NCBI GenBank assembly: GCA_022560025.1
Contig: JAFISE010000117.1
Coordinates: 36,141 to 100,140 of the forward strand
DNA: 64,000 nt
Reading direction: 5' to 3'
From: Stagonosporopsis chrysanthemi
Taxonomy: Eukaryota > Ascomycota > Dothideomycetes > Pleosporales > Didymellaceae
The notes beneath the pieces were generated by a model. It was not told the origin of the DNA. It worked only from the letters and a program-made list of their open reading frames with translations, and made no database searches. The position numbers and the translations under genes are program-made. Below are positions 1 to 11,971 of the stretch, in pieces (the stretch's first letter is position 1; each line of letters opens with the position of its first letter).

Positions 1-1195
1 AGCACCGTTGCCTCGTTCAGGCCCGAAGTATAGTCGACAAGTACGACATTGCTTATTTGCGGAGTTTTCCTTCCTTATTCGTGTATCCAAAAGCGAGCCT
101 TGATCCGCAAATCCCAGCTCTGGTCATCATATACATAGCACCACGAATTAGGCATTTTCGAGCCGGCCTAGTGAGGGATGATCCAAAGCAAGGCAATCAC
201 CCTCACATGAGCAATCACACCTATAACTCGCACCCCGGAACCTGGTCTGAACAAACGGCATTACTGAAATGACCATACAGATCGCAGACTTAAGGAAGCT
301 GACAAGGCACCTTGCGATTTACGGTAGACCGTTATCGGTTTTTTGAGCTATAGACACGGCAGCAAGTCGAGCACAGAGGACCCCCAAGCTTGTCCAATCG
401 GCCGCGAAAACATGCCATGACAGTCGAGAAATTCATCCGCGGCTATTACAGTTGCGGCCAGGTAGAGCAACGGGGGTCAGCCCACACGGGAGGGACGCCT
501 TATCTTGCACATCCTCCAATGCTTAGCGACCTCCCTGCCGTTGGTGGCTTGTGTGTAAATTGCTTGTGCCAATGGGCTTGATTATCGGGTAGACAACAAA
601 CCTACTTGCAGTACAGACACCAATCGCATGTCACTCGTACAGGCATGGGAACGAGATGTCCTGTCTCACCACTCCGGCCGATCTGACGCGAACACGTTGT
701 TTGACAAAGACGTGATTCGCGAAAATGAGCCGGGCCTTCTGACGCCCAACAAGAAACGTGTGCGATCCAATTGCTGTTTCTCTTCGCTTATGATCATCGC
801 TACACGGCATACGTGTGCGACGACGCTATCGCCTAGACTAAAAGGTGCACACGGATTGCCAGAAACGCGCAGAAGAACCAGGGCCGGCCTGCCCATCTTT
901 ACGGCTGTCTTGTGGAATGAGAGCCAGGCATACATCAAAGGAGACATGCTGAAGACTTCATGTGACACGGAATATCACTCAAACCTTGTGGCAGCCACGA
1001 ATCTGTCGAGCATGGTCGCACCGTCATATCGGCAGGATCCCGTCTTACTGTCTTTATGGGGCGTGGCTCAAACAACATGTTGCCCAATATGCATGTCTCA
1101 CATATCCAGACAAAGCGTCGTAGTACAGAAGGAAAAAGACATGTTCGTTGTCATAGTCGCTGGTCAACCTCTGCAGACCCGTTCTTGCCGTTGAA
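1..1195. other. intergenic, no gene seen
   Basis: Several open frames exist here, the longest covering 628-1194, but none shows a recognisable domain, a hydrophobic pattern or splice-consistent extensions. I see no tRNA-like or repeat structure. The right end is the promoter of the rhodopsin-like gene that starts at 1196. Confidence 0.6.
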
Positions 1196-2424
1196 ATGCC
1201 CACACGACTGGACCAAGTCATCTTATCAGACTCGAATCGAACGCCCATTGTCCAGATCATCGTTTGGTTCTGTCTCGTGACGAGCTTTCTAGCGTTCATC
1301 ACCCATGCTGGCATCAAGCTTTACGTATTCCGAGCTCTCAGGGCAGAGTCGGCATTCCTCCTTGCATCTCTGGTCAGCGCAAGCCAATGTGTTACCGTGG
1401 ACTCTGCCACTGATTGTTCACACAGATATTCTGTATTCTCCAGTCCACTGCTGCATTGCTCCAATGTCGGTTTGGATTCGGCAAGCCAGCTGCATCTTTG
1501 AGCATCAACGGTGTTCAGTCGAGCCTCAAAGTAAGCATCTGACTGCCGAAAGCCACACCAGATCTGACTACTACTGCAGGCTGAATACGCAGCAAATATT
1601 CTGTTGTTCGCATCGCTTGGCTTCTCAAAGCTGGCCATTGTGGCATTTGTCCACAATTTGACCCCCTCAAAACTGCACCGTAAGATCAACTACGGCGTCG
1701 GGGTCTTTGTGTGCTTATGGCTGTTATGTGCCATTCTTATTGCAAGCTTCGAGTGCAAGATTCCTCGCACGTGGGACAGGAGCCTTCACAGATGTCTTGA
1801 CCGGGTAGGTTGCTCCTTACACGTATCGTTGCTAGTTTCTGACTGTCTAAAGTTTGCCTGGTGGAATGCCCTGTCGATCTTCAATATTCTCACAGAGGTT
1901 GCTATAATTGCACTAGAACTGGGAATCACGGGGCAGCTGCGAGTCGCGCGACGAAGGAAGGCCTCCATAATGTGCTTGTTCGCTTGTCGAATCTTGTATG
2001 TTCAATTCCTCTGTCTGAAGAGAGGATCTGACCATTCCACAGGGTGCTCATAGCAGCTGCTATCCAGCTGGCCTTCTTTCATCAGGAAAGTAACAGCGTA
2101 CCCACCAGCAAAGACTTGACTCTAGGGTACTGGCGGTCTGCTTCCTGCAATCAGATAGTGCAGTGCCTTGCTATTGCCACAACGTGTTTGCCATACACCA
2201 AAATCTTCATGGAAGGATTCGAGTCTGGGCTAATTCGAGTTGACGAAAGCCGCCGGAGGGGAGAGTATGCTTCAAAAGGGTACAGCGGACGAGAGTATCA
2301 GCTCATGGACGTTTCGCGTTCATCGCAAACGAAGCGATCTGCGCCAGGCAAGTCGATCAATGTGTCCAAAAGCTGGGCTGTTTCGGTCGAACCCGCTGAC
2401 CGTGCACAAAGCTCACACCTCTGA
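1196..2424 (+). CDS. seven-helix integral membrane protein, rhodopsin/SAT4 (Pth11-like) family
   Basis: Five exons (1196-1372, 1444-1530, 1580-1804, 1853-1995, 2043-2424) join without stops to 337 residues; all introns have GT...AG ends and are 47-71 nt. The protein shows about seven hydrophobic helices (near residues 17-37, 49-72, 89-113, 123-148, 164-188, 200-222, 245-268), then a Ser/Arg-rich cytosolic tail. A short N terminus carrying the 'TPIVQIIVWF' segment and the 'AEYAANILLFASLGFSKLAIV' region in helix 3 are typical of the fungal rhodopsin/SAT4 domain found in Pth11-like putative receptors of the plasma membrane. I see no CFEM cysteine domain, so it belongs to the non-CFEM group. The family relation comes from the pattern; ligand and function are unknown. 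The exon 1/exon 2 junction is the least certain splice. Confidence 0.8.
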
Positions 2425-2923
2425 GTCTGTCACACCATCACTTTCACTTTCTCACATCAGCCGAAATATCTGAGAGGCAACTGTACAGTATATGGATACC
2501 CCAGAGAGCTCTTTCGTAGAAGTAGACTTGCGAACTTGTCACACGGTATCCACGTGCTGATTTGGATCACACTTTTGGTCGAGTAGAAATTTGCGTCCAA
2601 CCCGAGGAATCCTCACGGCTCGGTGTCGGGATTTTTCCTGTGGCGTTCACCCCTGCATGTTGTGCATGTGTTACACGCGCCTAAGATTATCCGGCAGGCC
2701 AGACGGGCGGGACGGGACGGGCTTGTCTTCTTTCGATTAATGTCGCGTTGCGTTTACGACGCGCAGGCTACAAGGGTTGGACCCCGATTTGCTGACCAGC
2801 GAGGTGCACCTCATACACCTGGTACTACCCACGCTGCTCACGTACCTGCGTCCCTCTGTTTTCTTCCGTCGGTGTCTTCACTGGTCATCGTTCCCTCAAC
2901 CGTCCTGTTCTACTGGTCGTACA
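2425..2923. promoter_or_regulatory. intergenic, presumed permease promoter
   Basis: About 500 bp between the rhodopsin-like gene and the permease start. The last 200 bp are pyrimidine-rich, as is common before fungal start codons. I see no clear TATA box or repeat. Confidence 0.4.
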
Positions 2924-4740
2924 ATGGCGCCCACTCCCTCAGTAAAGGGCAACGAGGTTGAGATGACTGTCTCTCCGAGTTATTCGAGCACCGACAACAA
3001 GGATCAACTTGCACTCGCCAGACTGGGTAAAAAAGCAGTGCTGAAGGTGGGTAGCTAGGACCATCATGCATGACCTCGCTGACTAGTGTCTTCCAGAGAC
3101 GGTTTGGCTTTCTCTCGATCTTGGGTTTCAGTTGCACGGTCCTGATCACTTGGGAGGGCTCTTTGGTGTAAGCCAGAACGATGACACAAGCTTGTAATAT
3201 TGCCTGACGTTTTTGCAGACTCTTCCTCGTTGGCTTTCAGAATGGCGGCCCTGCAGGCGTCATCTATGGCTACCTGGTGGTCTGGTTCGGCACCGTATCT
3301 GTCTTCATGGTCCTCTCAGAGCTTGTCTCCATTGCGCCGACATCGGGTGGACAGTATCATTGGGTGTCGATGCTAGCGCCTCGACGTCTATCCAAGCTTC
3401 TGAGTTACACATCTGGATGGCTCACGCTTTGCGGCTGGCTGGCTTCTCTTGGTTCTGGCTGCTTCCTAACTGGCGGTCTGATTCAGGGTTTGTTGATTCT
3501 CTGTCAACCAGACACGTATGTCCCACAGAACTGGCACGTTACGCTGCTCTACTGGGCAGTCATTCTGTTCTGCGTCTTCATCAATGTAGCTGCAGGATGG
3601 CTTCTGCCGAAGTTCGAAGGGGCTCTGCTCGTCTTGCACATCCTCGGTTTCTTCGCCATCCTCATCCCTCTTCTAATACTTGGCCCAAAAGGCGACGCTA
3701 AGGAGATCTTCACCACCTTCGTCAACATGGGTGGTTGGGACTCACAAGGCCTGTCATTTTGCATCGGCATTATGGGCAGCGTATTCGCCTTCGTTGGTGG
3801 AGACGGACCGATTCATGTAAGTTCACCATGCTCTGTGCCTCACCTCGATAACTTACATCGGCACAGCTGTCGGAAGAAATCCATAACGCTCAAGTCGTGG
3901 TGCCAAGATCAATTATGACAGGTATTGCAATTAACGGATCTCTGGGCTTTGTCATGGTCATCACAGTCCTCCTGCGCCTGGGCGACATTGACGCAGTCCT
4001 CGAAGAGAACCCTGCATTCCCGTTCATGGCTGTTTTTCACCAAGCCGTGCAATCGCGATCGGGTGCCGCTGTCATGGCTTCTATTGTCATGGTTCTCACG
4101 ATCAGTGCCAATGTCGGGTTTTCAGCCTCAACCTCGCGCATCTGCTGGGCATTTGCAAGAGACAAGGGCCTCCCTGGGTGGCGTCAGCTAAGCAAAGTAA
4201 GGTTGCCGTTCTGATCAAGCACGAAAGTCACTGACGTCAGAGCAGATCAGCAATAGGACATCAATCCCAGTCAATGCCGTTGCCTTCACCAGCATCGTCG
4301 CCAGCATTCTCGCGCTCATCAATGTCGGCTCAACTACCGCCTTCAATGGCGTCATCTCCGTTTCCATTGCCGGTCTCTTTGCCTCTTACCTACTCACAGC
4401 CTCCCTTCTCCTGTACCGCCGCTGCACTGGCGCCATACTTCCCAGCAGCGCTGCCTTTGATCACAGCACACCATCCACCACCGACGATGGCATGGTCCGC
4501 GCCATCTGGGGCCCTTGGAAGATTCCTGGCACGTTTGGCATCGTGAACAACGCTTTCGCATGCGCATATCTCACATTCGTGTTCTTCTTCAGCTTCTGGC
4601 CCTCATTCAAGGACGTCACGCCCGCGACTATGAATTGGTCGATCCTGGTCACAGGTGCGATCGCGCTGTTGAGTGCGGTGTATTATCTTGTGTGGGCAAG
4701 GAAGACGTATCATGGTCCTGTTGTTGAGGTCAGTCTTTGA
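2924..4740 (+). CDS. APC-superfamily permease (amino acid/GABA/choline transporter type)
   Basis: Five exons (2924-3046, 3097-3167, 3219-3816, 3867-4196, 4246-4740) give 538 residues, the usual size for yeast Uga4/Hnm1-type permeases. The N-terminal cytosolic stretch ends in 'GKKAVLKRRFGFLSILGFS', the family's opening to helix 1. Then come 'FQNGGPAG', 'SIAPTSGGQYHWV' and 'LSEEIHNAQVVVPRSI', all recognisable landmarks of the amino acid/choline transporter group, and about 12 membrane helices. It is expected to import a small amine or amino acid (GABA, choline, polyamine or similar) across the plasma membrane; the substrate cannot be read from sequence. The next gene downstream on the same strand is a copper amine oxidase, which hints at amine substrates. 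All introns are 49-51 nt. Confidence 0.9.
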
Positions 4741-5546
4741 AGATCTTCAAGACTCAAAGCTGGAGGGGTAGCGAGTGGAAGATGGGGATGAAATGCAAGA
4801 GCGAAAAAAATGCATTCGCGCTGCAGGAGTGTTTATGCAGGATGAAAACTTGACTTTAAGGACTGAGGACCAGAGCTGGTTCCTTCTGACACGTGCGCTA
4901 TCACTGACAGGATATCTTTGCGTCCGAGTAGCAGCAGATCCGAGACTTCAACTATATCCAGCAGAGTTGAGGAGACCCATCAAGTCACTCCTCACAGTCA
5001 TGCCAACGAAGCGATCACTGAGGTCTTAGGAGCTCAACGATCTTCCCACACAAGAAACGGAGCGAGGATCCCAAGGTCAGAGATATGAGAAATTCAATCT
5101 CAATCGACCTTGTAGTTCTGATTCTAGCCTGCACCAGAACGCACGAATATCCAGCTCACAGCGCGCAATGCCCTCCATTTTTTCATGTTCTATGCTTGCA
5201 AATCGCCATTACGTAACGCCGCCGCTCACCTCATCTCCCTATCCATGGCGTGCGAAATCCTCGTCACCGGATTACCTTTGGAGGTGTGGTGTGGTGGACA
5301 CGCCGCGAAGGGTATCAAGCCTTTGGAGGTGAAGATGGCCGGGGCGAACCTTTGGAGGCAGGCGCAAGCAAGGCGGTTTTGCGCTAGGGCTGAGGCGGTG
5401 GGGTGGCCAATGAGAGTGCTGCACGGGGGACGACTACGAGAGGTGTATAAAGGAGTGTGACTTCCTCAGATTATTTCATCCATAGCCTGGAGTACCAAAG
5501 TTTTGGATATCTATACAAGAAAAGGCAATTCTGTTCGTCCAGCGCA
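4741..5546. promoter_or_regulatory. promoter of copper amine oxidase gene, with three CCTTTGGAGG boxes and a TATA box
   Basis: Non-coding spacer of 806 bp. The 10-mer CCTTTGGAGG occurs exactly three times, at 5275-5284, 5320-5329 and 5349-5358. A TATAAAG sequence sits at 5446-5452, about 95 bp before the amine oxidase ATG. The repeated boxes are candidate binding sites for an activator of the downstream gene; that role is inferred. Confidence 0.5.
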
Positions 5547-7875
5547 ATGTCCTCGCCTCACCCACTCGATCCCCTCACGCCGGAGGAGATCACGAGAGTA
5601 AGCTGCATTCATCCTCTTCTCCTCCTGCCCAGATATGCACTTCATTTGAGATAAACTGAAGACCTCAATTTGTAATTTAAAACACATCTTGACTCTCGCA
5701 GGCCGCACAACTCATCCGCCCCCTCTTCCCCACCCCCAACTTCCGCGCCATCACCCTCCTCGAACCCCCCAAACACCTCCTCGTCCCCTACCTCACCGCC
5801 GAAGCCGCCGCATCCCCACTTCCTCCTGTCCCGCGACGCGCACGTGTTGACGTGCTCGTCTCGAACGCAAAGACGGGGAGGAATGATTTAGTGGAGTTGA
5901 TAGTTGATCTAACGAATAGTGGCTCTGGGGAGGTGGTGGAGAAGAACGTCGTGGAGGGGCGGCACTCGTACATCGACACGGAGTACATGAAAGAAGTGGA
6001 GCGGGCGTGTATGGATGATGCACGGGTGCAGGAGGAGGTAAGGAGGTTGGAGCTGCCGGAGGGGGCGGAAGTGGTGGTCGAGCCGTGGGCGTACGCGACG
6101 GATGGGGTGGAGGATATGGGCGGACGGGTGACGATGGTACGTTGGTATCCATCTCTCCTCTTGGTGCAAGACTATTCTGTGGGAGGGGGAAGGAGAGAGG
6201 TTGGCCGTGAGGACAAATTGTGGTGAGCTGACATAGAGCAGTGCTGGTTCTACGCCCGCCTGAACCCCCACCAAGACGCGAACTACTACGCTCACCCCCT
6301 GGCGCTCTGCGCCGAGGTTTCTGAAGCCTTGCAAGTCACAAAAGTGTACCACCTCCCTACACGCAGCGATGAATCCGTCCACAACACCGCCCAACCCTTC
6401 GACGCTCGCATTAAACACTCCCCGGACGCCGAATACCACCCCGACCTCCGCCCCTCTCCCCGTAGTACCACAATGCCGCTGAAAATAATCCAGCCCCAAG
6501 GCCCGTCCTTCAGCGTTAAGGGCCACCGCGTCGCCTGGGAGAAGTGGACGTTCCGCGTGGGCTTCAACTACCGTGAGGGGCTGACTTTGCACGACATACG
6601 GTACGGTGGGAGGAAAGTGTTCTACCGACTCTCACTGGTCGAGATGTTTGTGCCGTATGGAGATCCACGGGTGCCGTATCCTAGAAAGGGGGCATTCGAT
6701 CTAGGCAATGACGGGGCGGGGGTGAATGCTAACAACCTGGGGTTGGGGTGTGATTGTCTAGGTAGGTCACGCTCGAGCTTCCATTCACTATTGCGGGGCC
6801 ACACGGGGGGGGGGGGGGAGGCGGTGTCGAGCAGGGGAGAGATTGACGTGCTAACGGGAAATGCGTAGGAACGATCAAGTACTTCGACGGCTGGCATCAC
6901 ACTGCCTCAGGTCTGCCGCTGCGGCTACCAAACGTAATCTGCATGCACGAGCAAGACGACGGCATCCTCTGGAAGCACACGAATTTCCGCACCGGCCACG
7001 CAGTCGTGACGCGCGCGCGCACGCTGGTGCTGCAGACTATCATTACCGTCAGCAACTACGAGTACATTTTCGCATTCCATTTTGGGCAGGACGCGGGAAT
7101 CAACTACGAAGTACGGGCGACGGGAATTTTGTCGACGGTGCCGATTGCACTAAAGGAGCCGAAGCCACCATATGGGACGATTGTTGCTCCGGGCGTGCTG
7201 GCGCCGTACCATCAGCACCTGTTTTGTCTGCGCATCGACCCGGCGATTGACGGGCAGAAGAACTCGGTGGTGGTGGAGGAGTCGCATCCCATGCCCATGG
7301 ACGAGCACAACCCGTTCGGCGTCGGGTACGAAACTCGGGCACAGTATGTTGAGCGGGAAGGCGGCTTCGATCTCGATATTGCTCGGAACCGGATTTTCAA
7401 GATTGTCAACGAAGCGGTCGTCAACCCGGTGACGCAGACACCCGTCGCGTTCAAGCTGCTGCCCTGCCCCAGCCAGATGCTCCTCGCGCATCCCTCCTCT
7501 TTCCACGCGCGGCGTTCGGAGTACGGCAGGCATGCGGTGTGGGTGACTAAGTACCGCGAGGATGAGATGTTTCCATCGGGCAGATACACGATGCAGTCCA
7601 TGGGCGGGGAGGGAATCGCAAGTGCGATTGCAAAGCGGGCGGGGGACGAGAAGAAGGCAATTGTCAGGAACGAGGACGTGGTGGTTTGGCATACGTTTGG
7701 ATCAACGCATAATCCGCGCATTGAGGACTGGCCTGTCATGCCCTGTGAGAAGATGACGGTAGGATTGAAGCCAGTGAACTTCTTTTCTGGGAACCCCGGG
7801 TTGGATGTCACGCCGAGCACGGAGGAAGTCAATAAGAGTGTATTGTACAACGGGTCGATGACAGACTGCCACTAA
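5547..7875 (+). CDS. copper-containing primary amine oxidase (TPQ cofactor)
   Basis: Four exons (5547-5597, 5702-6136, 6242-6761, 6869-7875) give 670 residues, the normal family length. The enzyme deaminates primary amines oxidatively to aldehyde, ammonia and hydrogen peroxide. The topaquinone precursor tyrosine is Tyr399 in 'SNYEYIF'. The predicted catalytic base is Asp315 in 'GAFDLGNDGAGV'. Copper ligands are His450 and His452 in 'HQHLFCLRIDPAIDG' and His616 in 'HNPRIEDWPVM'. The residues after the catalytic base read Asn-Asp where relatives usually have Glu-Tyr, close to the active-site gate, so specificity may differ. No signal peptide; cytosolic or peroxisomal, but the C terminus (...TDCH) is not a classic PTS1. 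Introns are longer than the local average (104-107 nt), and the third holds a run of 14 G at 6805-6818. It lies downstream of an amine-type permease. Confidence 0.94.
6805..6818 (+). repeat. run of 14 G in amine oxidase intron 3
   Basis: Fourteen consecutive G lie in the middle of the third intron (6762-6868). As RNA it could form a G-rich structure; as DNA it is a likely site of length variation. Confidence 0.8.
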
Positions 7876-7963
7876 TCTTAGCGAGACAGTTTAGCCTTGA
7901 CAGAATCGATAGCTCGATCAGTTGGTCGCATTTACGCAAAGAGCAGCTTGTTGCTCATACGTA

Positions 7964-10368
7964 TCAGGCATACATTCGTCCTCGAATGGGTTGCTGTACT
8001 GGCAGGCCGGAGAAAGTGCAATGGCCTACAGCGTCTCTGCCCTCTGTCAAGCGTCCATCCCCATGCGAAACAGCGCCCCATTGCACCGGCAGCAAACTCG
8101 CGTTCTTTTCCTCCGGCAATGGATGACAAGCAGCACTGATAGCGGCGGAGCAACTACTCGCCACAGGCATCCCAGCAGCGTATCTGAGTCTCCCTACAAA
8201 GATACCACCGATGGCCAAGACAGAGCCTACAACAGTGCACAATATGATAGCCGGCGGCGAGAACCCGCAGGTGGAAACCTGACGCGTGATTAGCCGGTCC
8301 CGACTCTCTGTGATGGCGATCTGCACCATGAAGATGCTCTGCGATGCAAGCCAGTGGAACAAGCCGGAAAGAATGGTCATTGGGATAGCCCATCGGAAAG
8401 GCACATTGAGCCAGTATGTGCTGCGCTGGTAGCCGCGCGGAGAGGTTACACGCAGGGGTTTGCGGGTTGTTATGTACTGGGACCATTCTCTTGCTACGAA
8501 CATGTTGGTGTAGAGAGCGTTGAAAGCAAGATAGAGGTACGACAGCACGGCCTGTGGAGCATTTGCTAGTAGGACACCCGTTCCGAGAGAAATACTGAGG
8601 TCCATCAGGTTGTTTCCAGAGATGGCCCCGAAACCAATGGCCCACAATTTCCTGGGGTCGCGTGGCATTCCTTGTAGTGAAAAGCCCATGCAAGTAAATC
8701 CGGCGATGATGGCTGCAGTGTAGCTGGATTCATCAGAGTGGGCTATCACATGTAGTCAGTGCACGGATCACTTACAGAACATAGGTAGCAAGCCATCTAC
8801 GAGTGCTTGGAGCAGTCTGCCACCTCCACCGATATGGATCAAAGCGCTCCGGAACGACACCAAGGCCATCCTTCTTTGCTCCATGCGTTCTCTCCCAGGT
8901 CCATTGAGCTTCGATCAGGTCTCTCGAAAACAGACAGCGCTTCTCGGTCTCTGGGTCGGGGTTGTCAAGGAAATATGCTACTGTGTCACCCAATGTGACT
9001 AAGGGCGATTGACTGCGGTACATAAAGAATGTTGCAGTCATACAGACTACTTTGATGAAATTGGAGATAATGACGAAAAGAGCGATAGTGAAACTAAAGT
9101 GCAGCTTACACTGTTCGGCCACCTCTTCGACTAAGCAATGATTGATAGGTACCCCAAAAGGCTGCCAATTTGATCTGTTGTTTGGTACTTCGTTGGTGTT
9201 GCTCACGTCGCAGGTTCTCGTTGTGAGTGAGGGGCATCGCCACCCGTTCGAAGGGTAAATGTCAGGACTGCTGGAAAATGGAAGGTCGGCATGCATGGTC
9301 GCGGGGTCATACGAATGCTTCGTCCACTTGAAAGTACCATTGGGCTGAAAGCGCGGCCCCCAAAGAGCCAAGTTCCGCCAAACCGTTGGGCGATCCTGGA
9401 TTATGAGTAAATTGCCAGAGTTTGAGACGTATTGTTCGTCATATTTCCGAAAACAAGTTGCCGCGTCGACTTTTTGATATATCTGTGTGGACGAACTGGT
9501 TGAGTTCGGCCTCCATGCGTCCAGACGAGATACAAAGGGCTCGGGATCTTCAATATCGACAAATGAAGTCGTGTTGTATGGAGCGCCATCGAGCCAATCC
9601 TGTGTCGTAGGAACGACTGTATACTCGTTGGCTTGCATATTTGTAAACACAACAGAATTGAAGAGCAGATGGAGTGGTATGGACGAGAGACACAAAAAGA
9701 GCCACAGAGATGCTCGCGCGCGACCAATGTGTAGAAGGTTGCGCAGACTTGGTACTCCGATATGAAGCCAGATACGCTTTGCGTGGGCGCGTACGAGTTC
9801 TTCTCGAGTAGGCGCGCTGAGAACTTGCATGCAGTAATTACTTGCGCAAAGGAGGAGCGTGCTTAAAATGTTGACGATAAGATGTATCCACACGTTTAGA
9901 GTTCTTGTCTTCGTACAGCTACCGTGAAAGAGCGTACCAATTGAGCTGTTTGGCTTATCGTATGGGCCGCTCCACACATATGCGGTAATGGCAATATTGA
10001 AGATGCACACTGATGCGGCACCGGTGAAAGAGAGGATCACTCCAGCACGCCAGCCGGTGAAAGTTTTGCGATACCATGGAACTCGTGGACTGGGCCCAAC
10101 AAAGACCTCGGGCGAATCTTGTGGTACTACTGGCACAGCCGGGTCGTCATCCAGTGTGATGATGGGGTGAACATCTTGAGTACCGGCGTCCCAGTGCTGG
10201 TGTTGGACCACAGCTCTGCTACCAGTTGTCAGCACACATCAACATCATAGCGGCGTCTTTGTCGCACAACGGAGGATGCTGAAGCAGCTCAAAATCATCA
10301 GCATCTTCACCATGATGTACCTGACTGCTTATCCGACGGTATTTCGTAGGCGCTCGAGTTATCACCAT
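7964..10368 (-). CDS. DUF6536-family fungal membrane protein
   Basis: Three exons on the minus strand: 10368-10268, 10215-8776 and 8723-7964, giving 766 residues. The second intron (gtaagt donor) is clear. The first is inferred: the long frame has no ATG before its conserved core, and a GTGCGA donor with a GCTGAC branch site and CAG acceptor joins an upstream ATG exon in phase. The core starting 'GWRAGVILSFTGAASVCIFNI' followed by 'GSCTKTRTLNVWIHLIVNILSTLLL' and 'RIWLHIGVPSLRNLLHI' is the signature of the DUF6536 domain, which occurs in many filamentous ascomycetes and has no assigned biochemical role. Multiple helices flank a large Cys-containing extracytoplasmic loop; four or more further helices and 'SCSAAISAACH' lie near the end. 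Convergent with the amine oxidase gene (88 bp apart). Confidence 0.82.
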
Positions 10369-10926
10369 CGCGACGTCTTGGGGCAGGGAGGAGTGGTGGG
10401 TAGATTGAGAGCTTTTGTTGACACAAGGGTCGCGTATGCGAGAGGGGTTGCACAACCCTACTCTACCGTATCGAGATGCAGTCTCTGTAACCCCACCAAT
10501 TCAAGAAAGGCGAGACCGCTCAGAGGCATGTTCAGCTGAAGTGGCGTCTGGGAAGAACACTAGACGTCTGTTATGGTTCTTGGTCGATACAAGGCTGGCC
10601 AGCTGGAATGCAAGGTAAGCGCCACCGCATGTTTGGCGCCCAACGCCACATCCTATTGGCTGCAGTCTTGCATTTGGACCCCTTAGAGGCGTAGGCTTGA
10701 CCACCAAACCGAGTGACCTGAAATGCGCCGCGATACAGGGTATGATGCGTAGTGACTCCGCATTGGGACGAGAAGAAAGCTTATTGATGTATGGCATGGC
10801 TCGCTTGCAAGGCCTCTGCCATTCCGGGTCAGCCCTGGCCGCTTCACCTTTAACAGTGCCCGTGTCTATTGTTGAGATAAGTCCGACATAAGGACCTAGT
10901 GTGCAGGCAGATCCAACGAAGCGTTA
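10369..10926. other. intergenic between DUF6536 gene 5' end and IND1 3' end
   Basis: No credible gene. It should hold the promoter of the leftward DUF6536 gene and the 3' end of the leftward IND1 gene. A minus-strand frame at 10501-10797 has no domain or membrane pattern and is treated as chance. Confidence 0.5.
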
Positions 10927-11971
10927 TCATCTCGTCAAGCCTATTACGGCTTCGACTTGGCGAGCAATGTCCAGGAAGGCCTTCGCTCTGTCGCCATCTG
11001 GCTCAGCAACGACAGTCGGCTTACCGCGATCTGCATCATCGCTAATGCTCGCATGCAGCGGAATCTCACCCAGCATCTTCAACTCATACTTCGCGCACAT
11101 ATCCCTAATCTTGCCCATATTGCCAAACACCTCATGTACCGAGCCACAGCCCGGGCATTTGAATCCAGCCATGTTGCAGACAAGGCCCAGCATATTGACG
11201 TTGACCTTCTTGAACAGCTCGACGCCTTTTACAGCGTCCTTGAGCGACAAGTCCTGCGGTGTCGACACAATCAACGCGCCGTCCAGGTTCAGCTGCTGGG
11301 TGATGGTGAGCTGCACGTCGCCCGTGCCGGGCGGCATGTCCAGCACCAGCACGTCCAGACCGCCCCACTCCACTTCGTGGAGCAGCTGCTGCAGTGCCTT
11401 CATAACCATGAGGCCGCGCCATGCTACTGGCGAGGACTCTGGGATAAGGTAGCCCATGGACATGGACTTGAGGCCATAGTTGGACAGGGGGATGAGCTGG
11501 TTGTCTGCCGCAGTGTCAGAGAGCGGGCGTGGATGGTGGCGTGTGGGACTAACTGCTCGATAGACGAGGCTCGCCGGAGAGGTTGAGGAGGGTGGGTATC
11601 GAGGGGCCGAAGATGTCGGTGTCGAGAATGCCGGCTCTGTACCCGCGGCGGGCGAAGCTGAGGGCAAGGTTGACTGTGTTGTGAGTGGTGATGATGTGGT
11701 TGAGAGGTGCAGTAGTGCGCATACCAGCAATTGTGCTCTTGCCAACACCGCCTTTTGCTGAGGAGACTGCAACCACTTTCTTGACATCTTTTATGCTTCG
11801 TCGCTGCGGCAGGCCTCGCTGCATGCGCGGTAGCTGTGGAGGTGCGCCGGAGCGGGGGAGGCCCTGGGCGGACAATCAATCCACTGCATTTGATTCTACT
11901 TCTTATCGACGTACGAGTGGATTCTCATGCTGCAGACAGCGCAGCGTTGAGAACAGTCGTGGTTTGAGCAT
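10927..11971 (-). CDS. IND1: mitochondrial Mrp/NBP35-type P-loop NTPase Ind1 (NUBPL), complex I Fe-S assembly
   Basis: Four exons on the minus strand (11971-11915, 11863-11725, 11673-11554, 11504-10927) give 297 residues. The start 'MLKPRLFSTLRC' is short, basic and hydroxylated, as expected of a mitochondrial presequence. It is followed by 'HENPLGLPRSGAPPQLPRMQRGLP', a hallmark of Ind1. The deviant Walker A KGGVGKST lies at residues 56-63; 'DTDIFGPSIPTLLNL' and 'MPPGTGDVQLT' follow. The CxxC in 'FKCPGCGS' is the pair that binds the bridging [4Fe-4S] cluster in this family. In other eukaryotes Ind1 delivers Fe-S clusters to respiratory complex I; the same role is inferred. It is divergent from the BFR2 gene, with 161 bp between the two ATGs. 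Confidence 0.93.

Noticed and set aside
628..1194. 188-residue open frame on the plus strand before the rhodopsin-like gene
   Set aside because: No domain, no membrane pattern, mixed composition and no splice-supported continuation. The frame overlaps others on both strands, as expected by chance.
10219..10235. GTG as start codon of the DUF6536 protein
   Set aside because: Eukaryotic nuclear genes rarely use GTG. A splice join to an ATG exon at 10368-10268 in the right phase is a better explanation.
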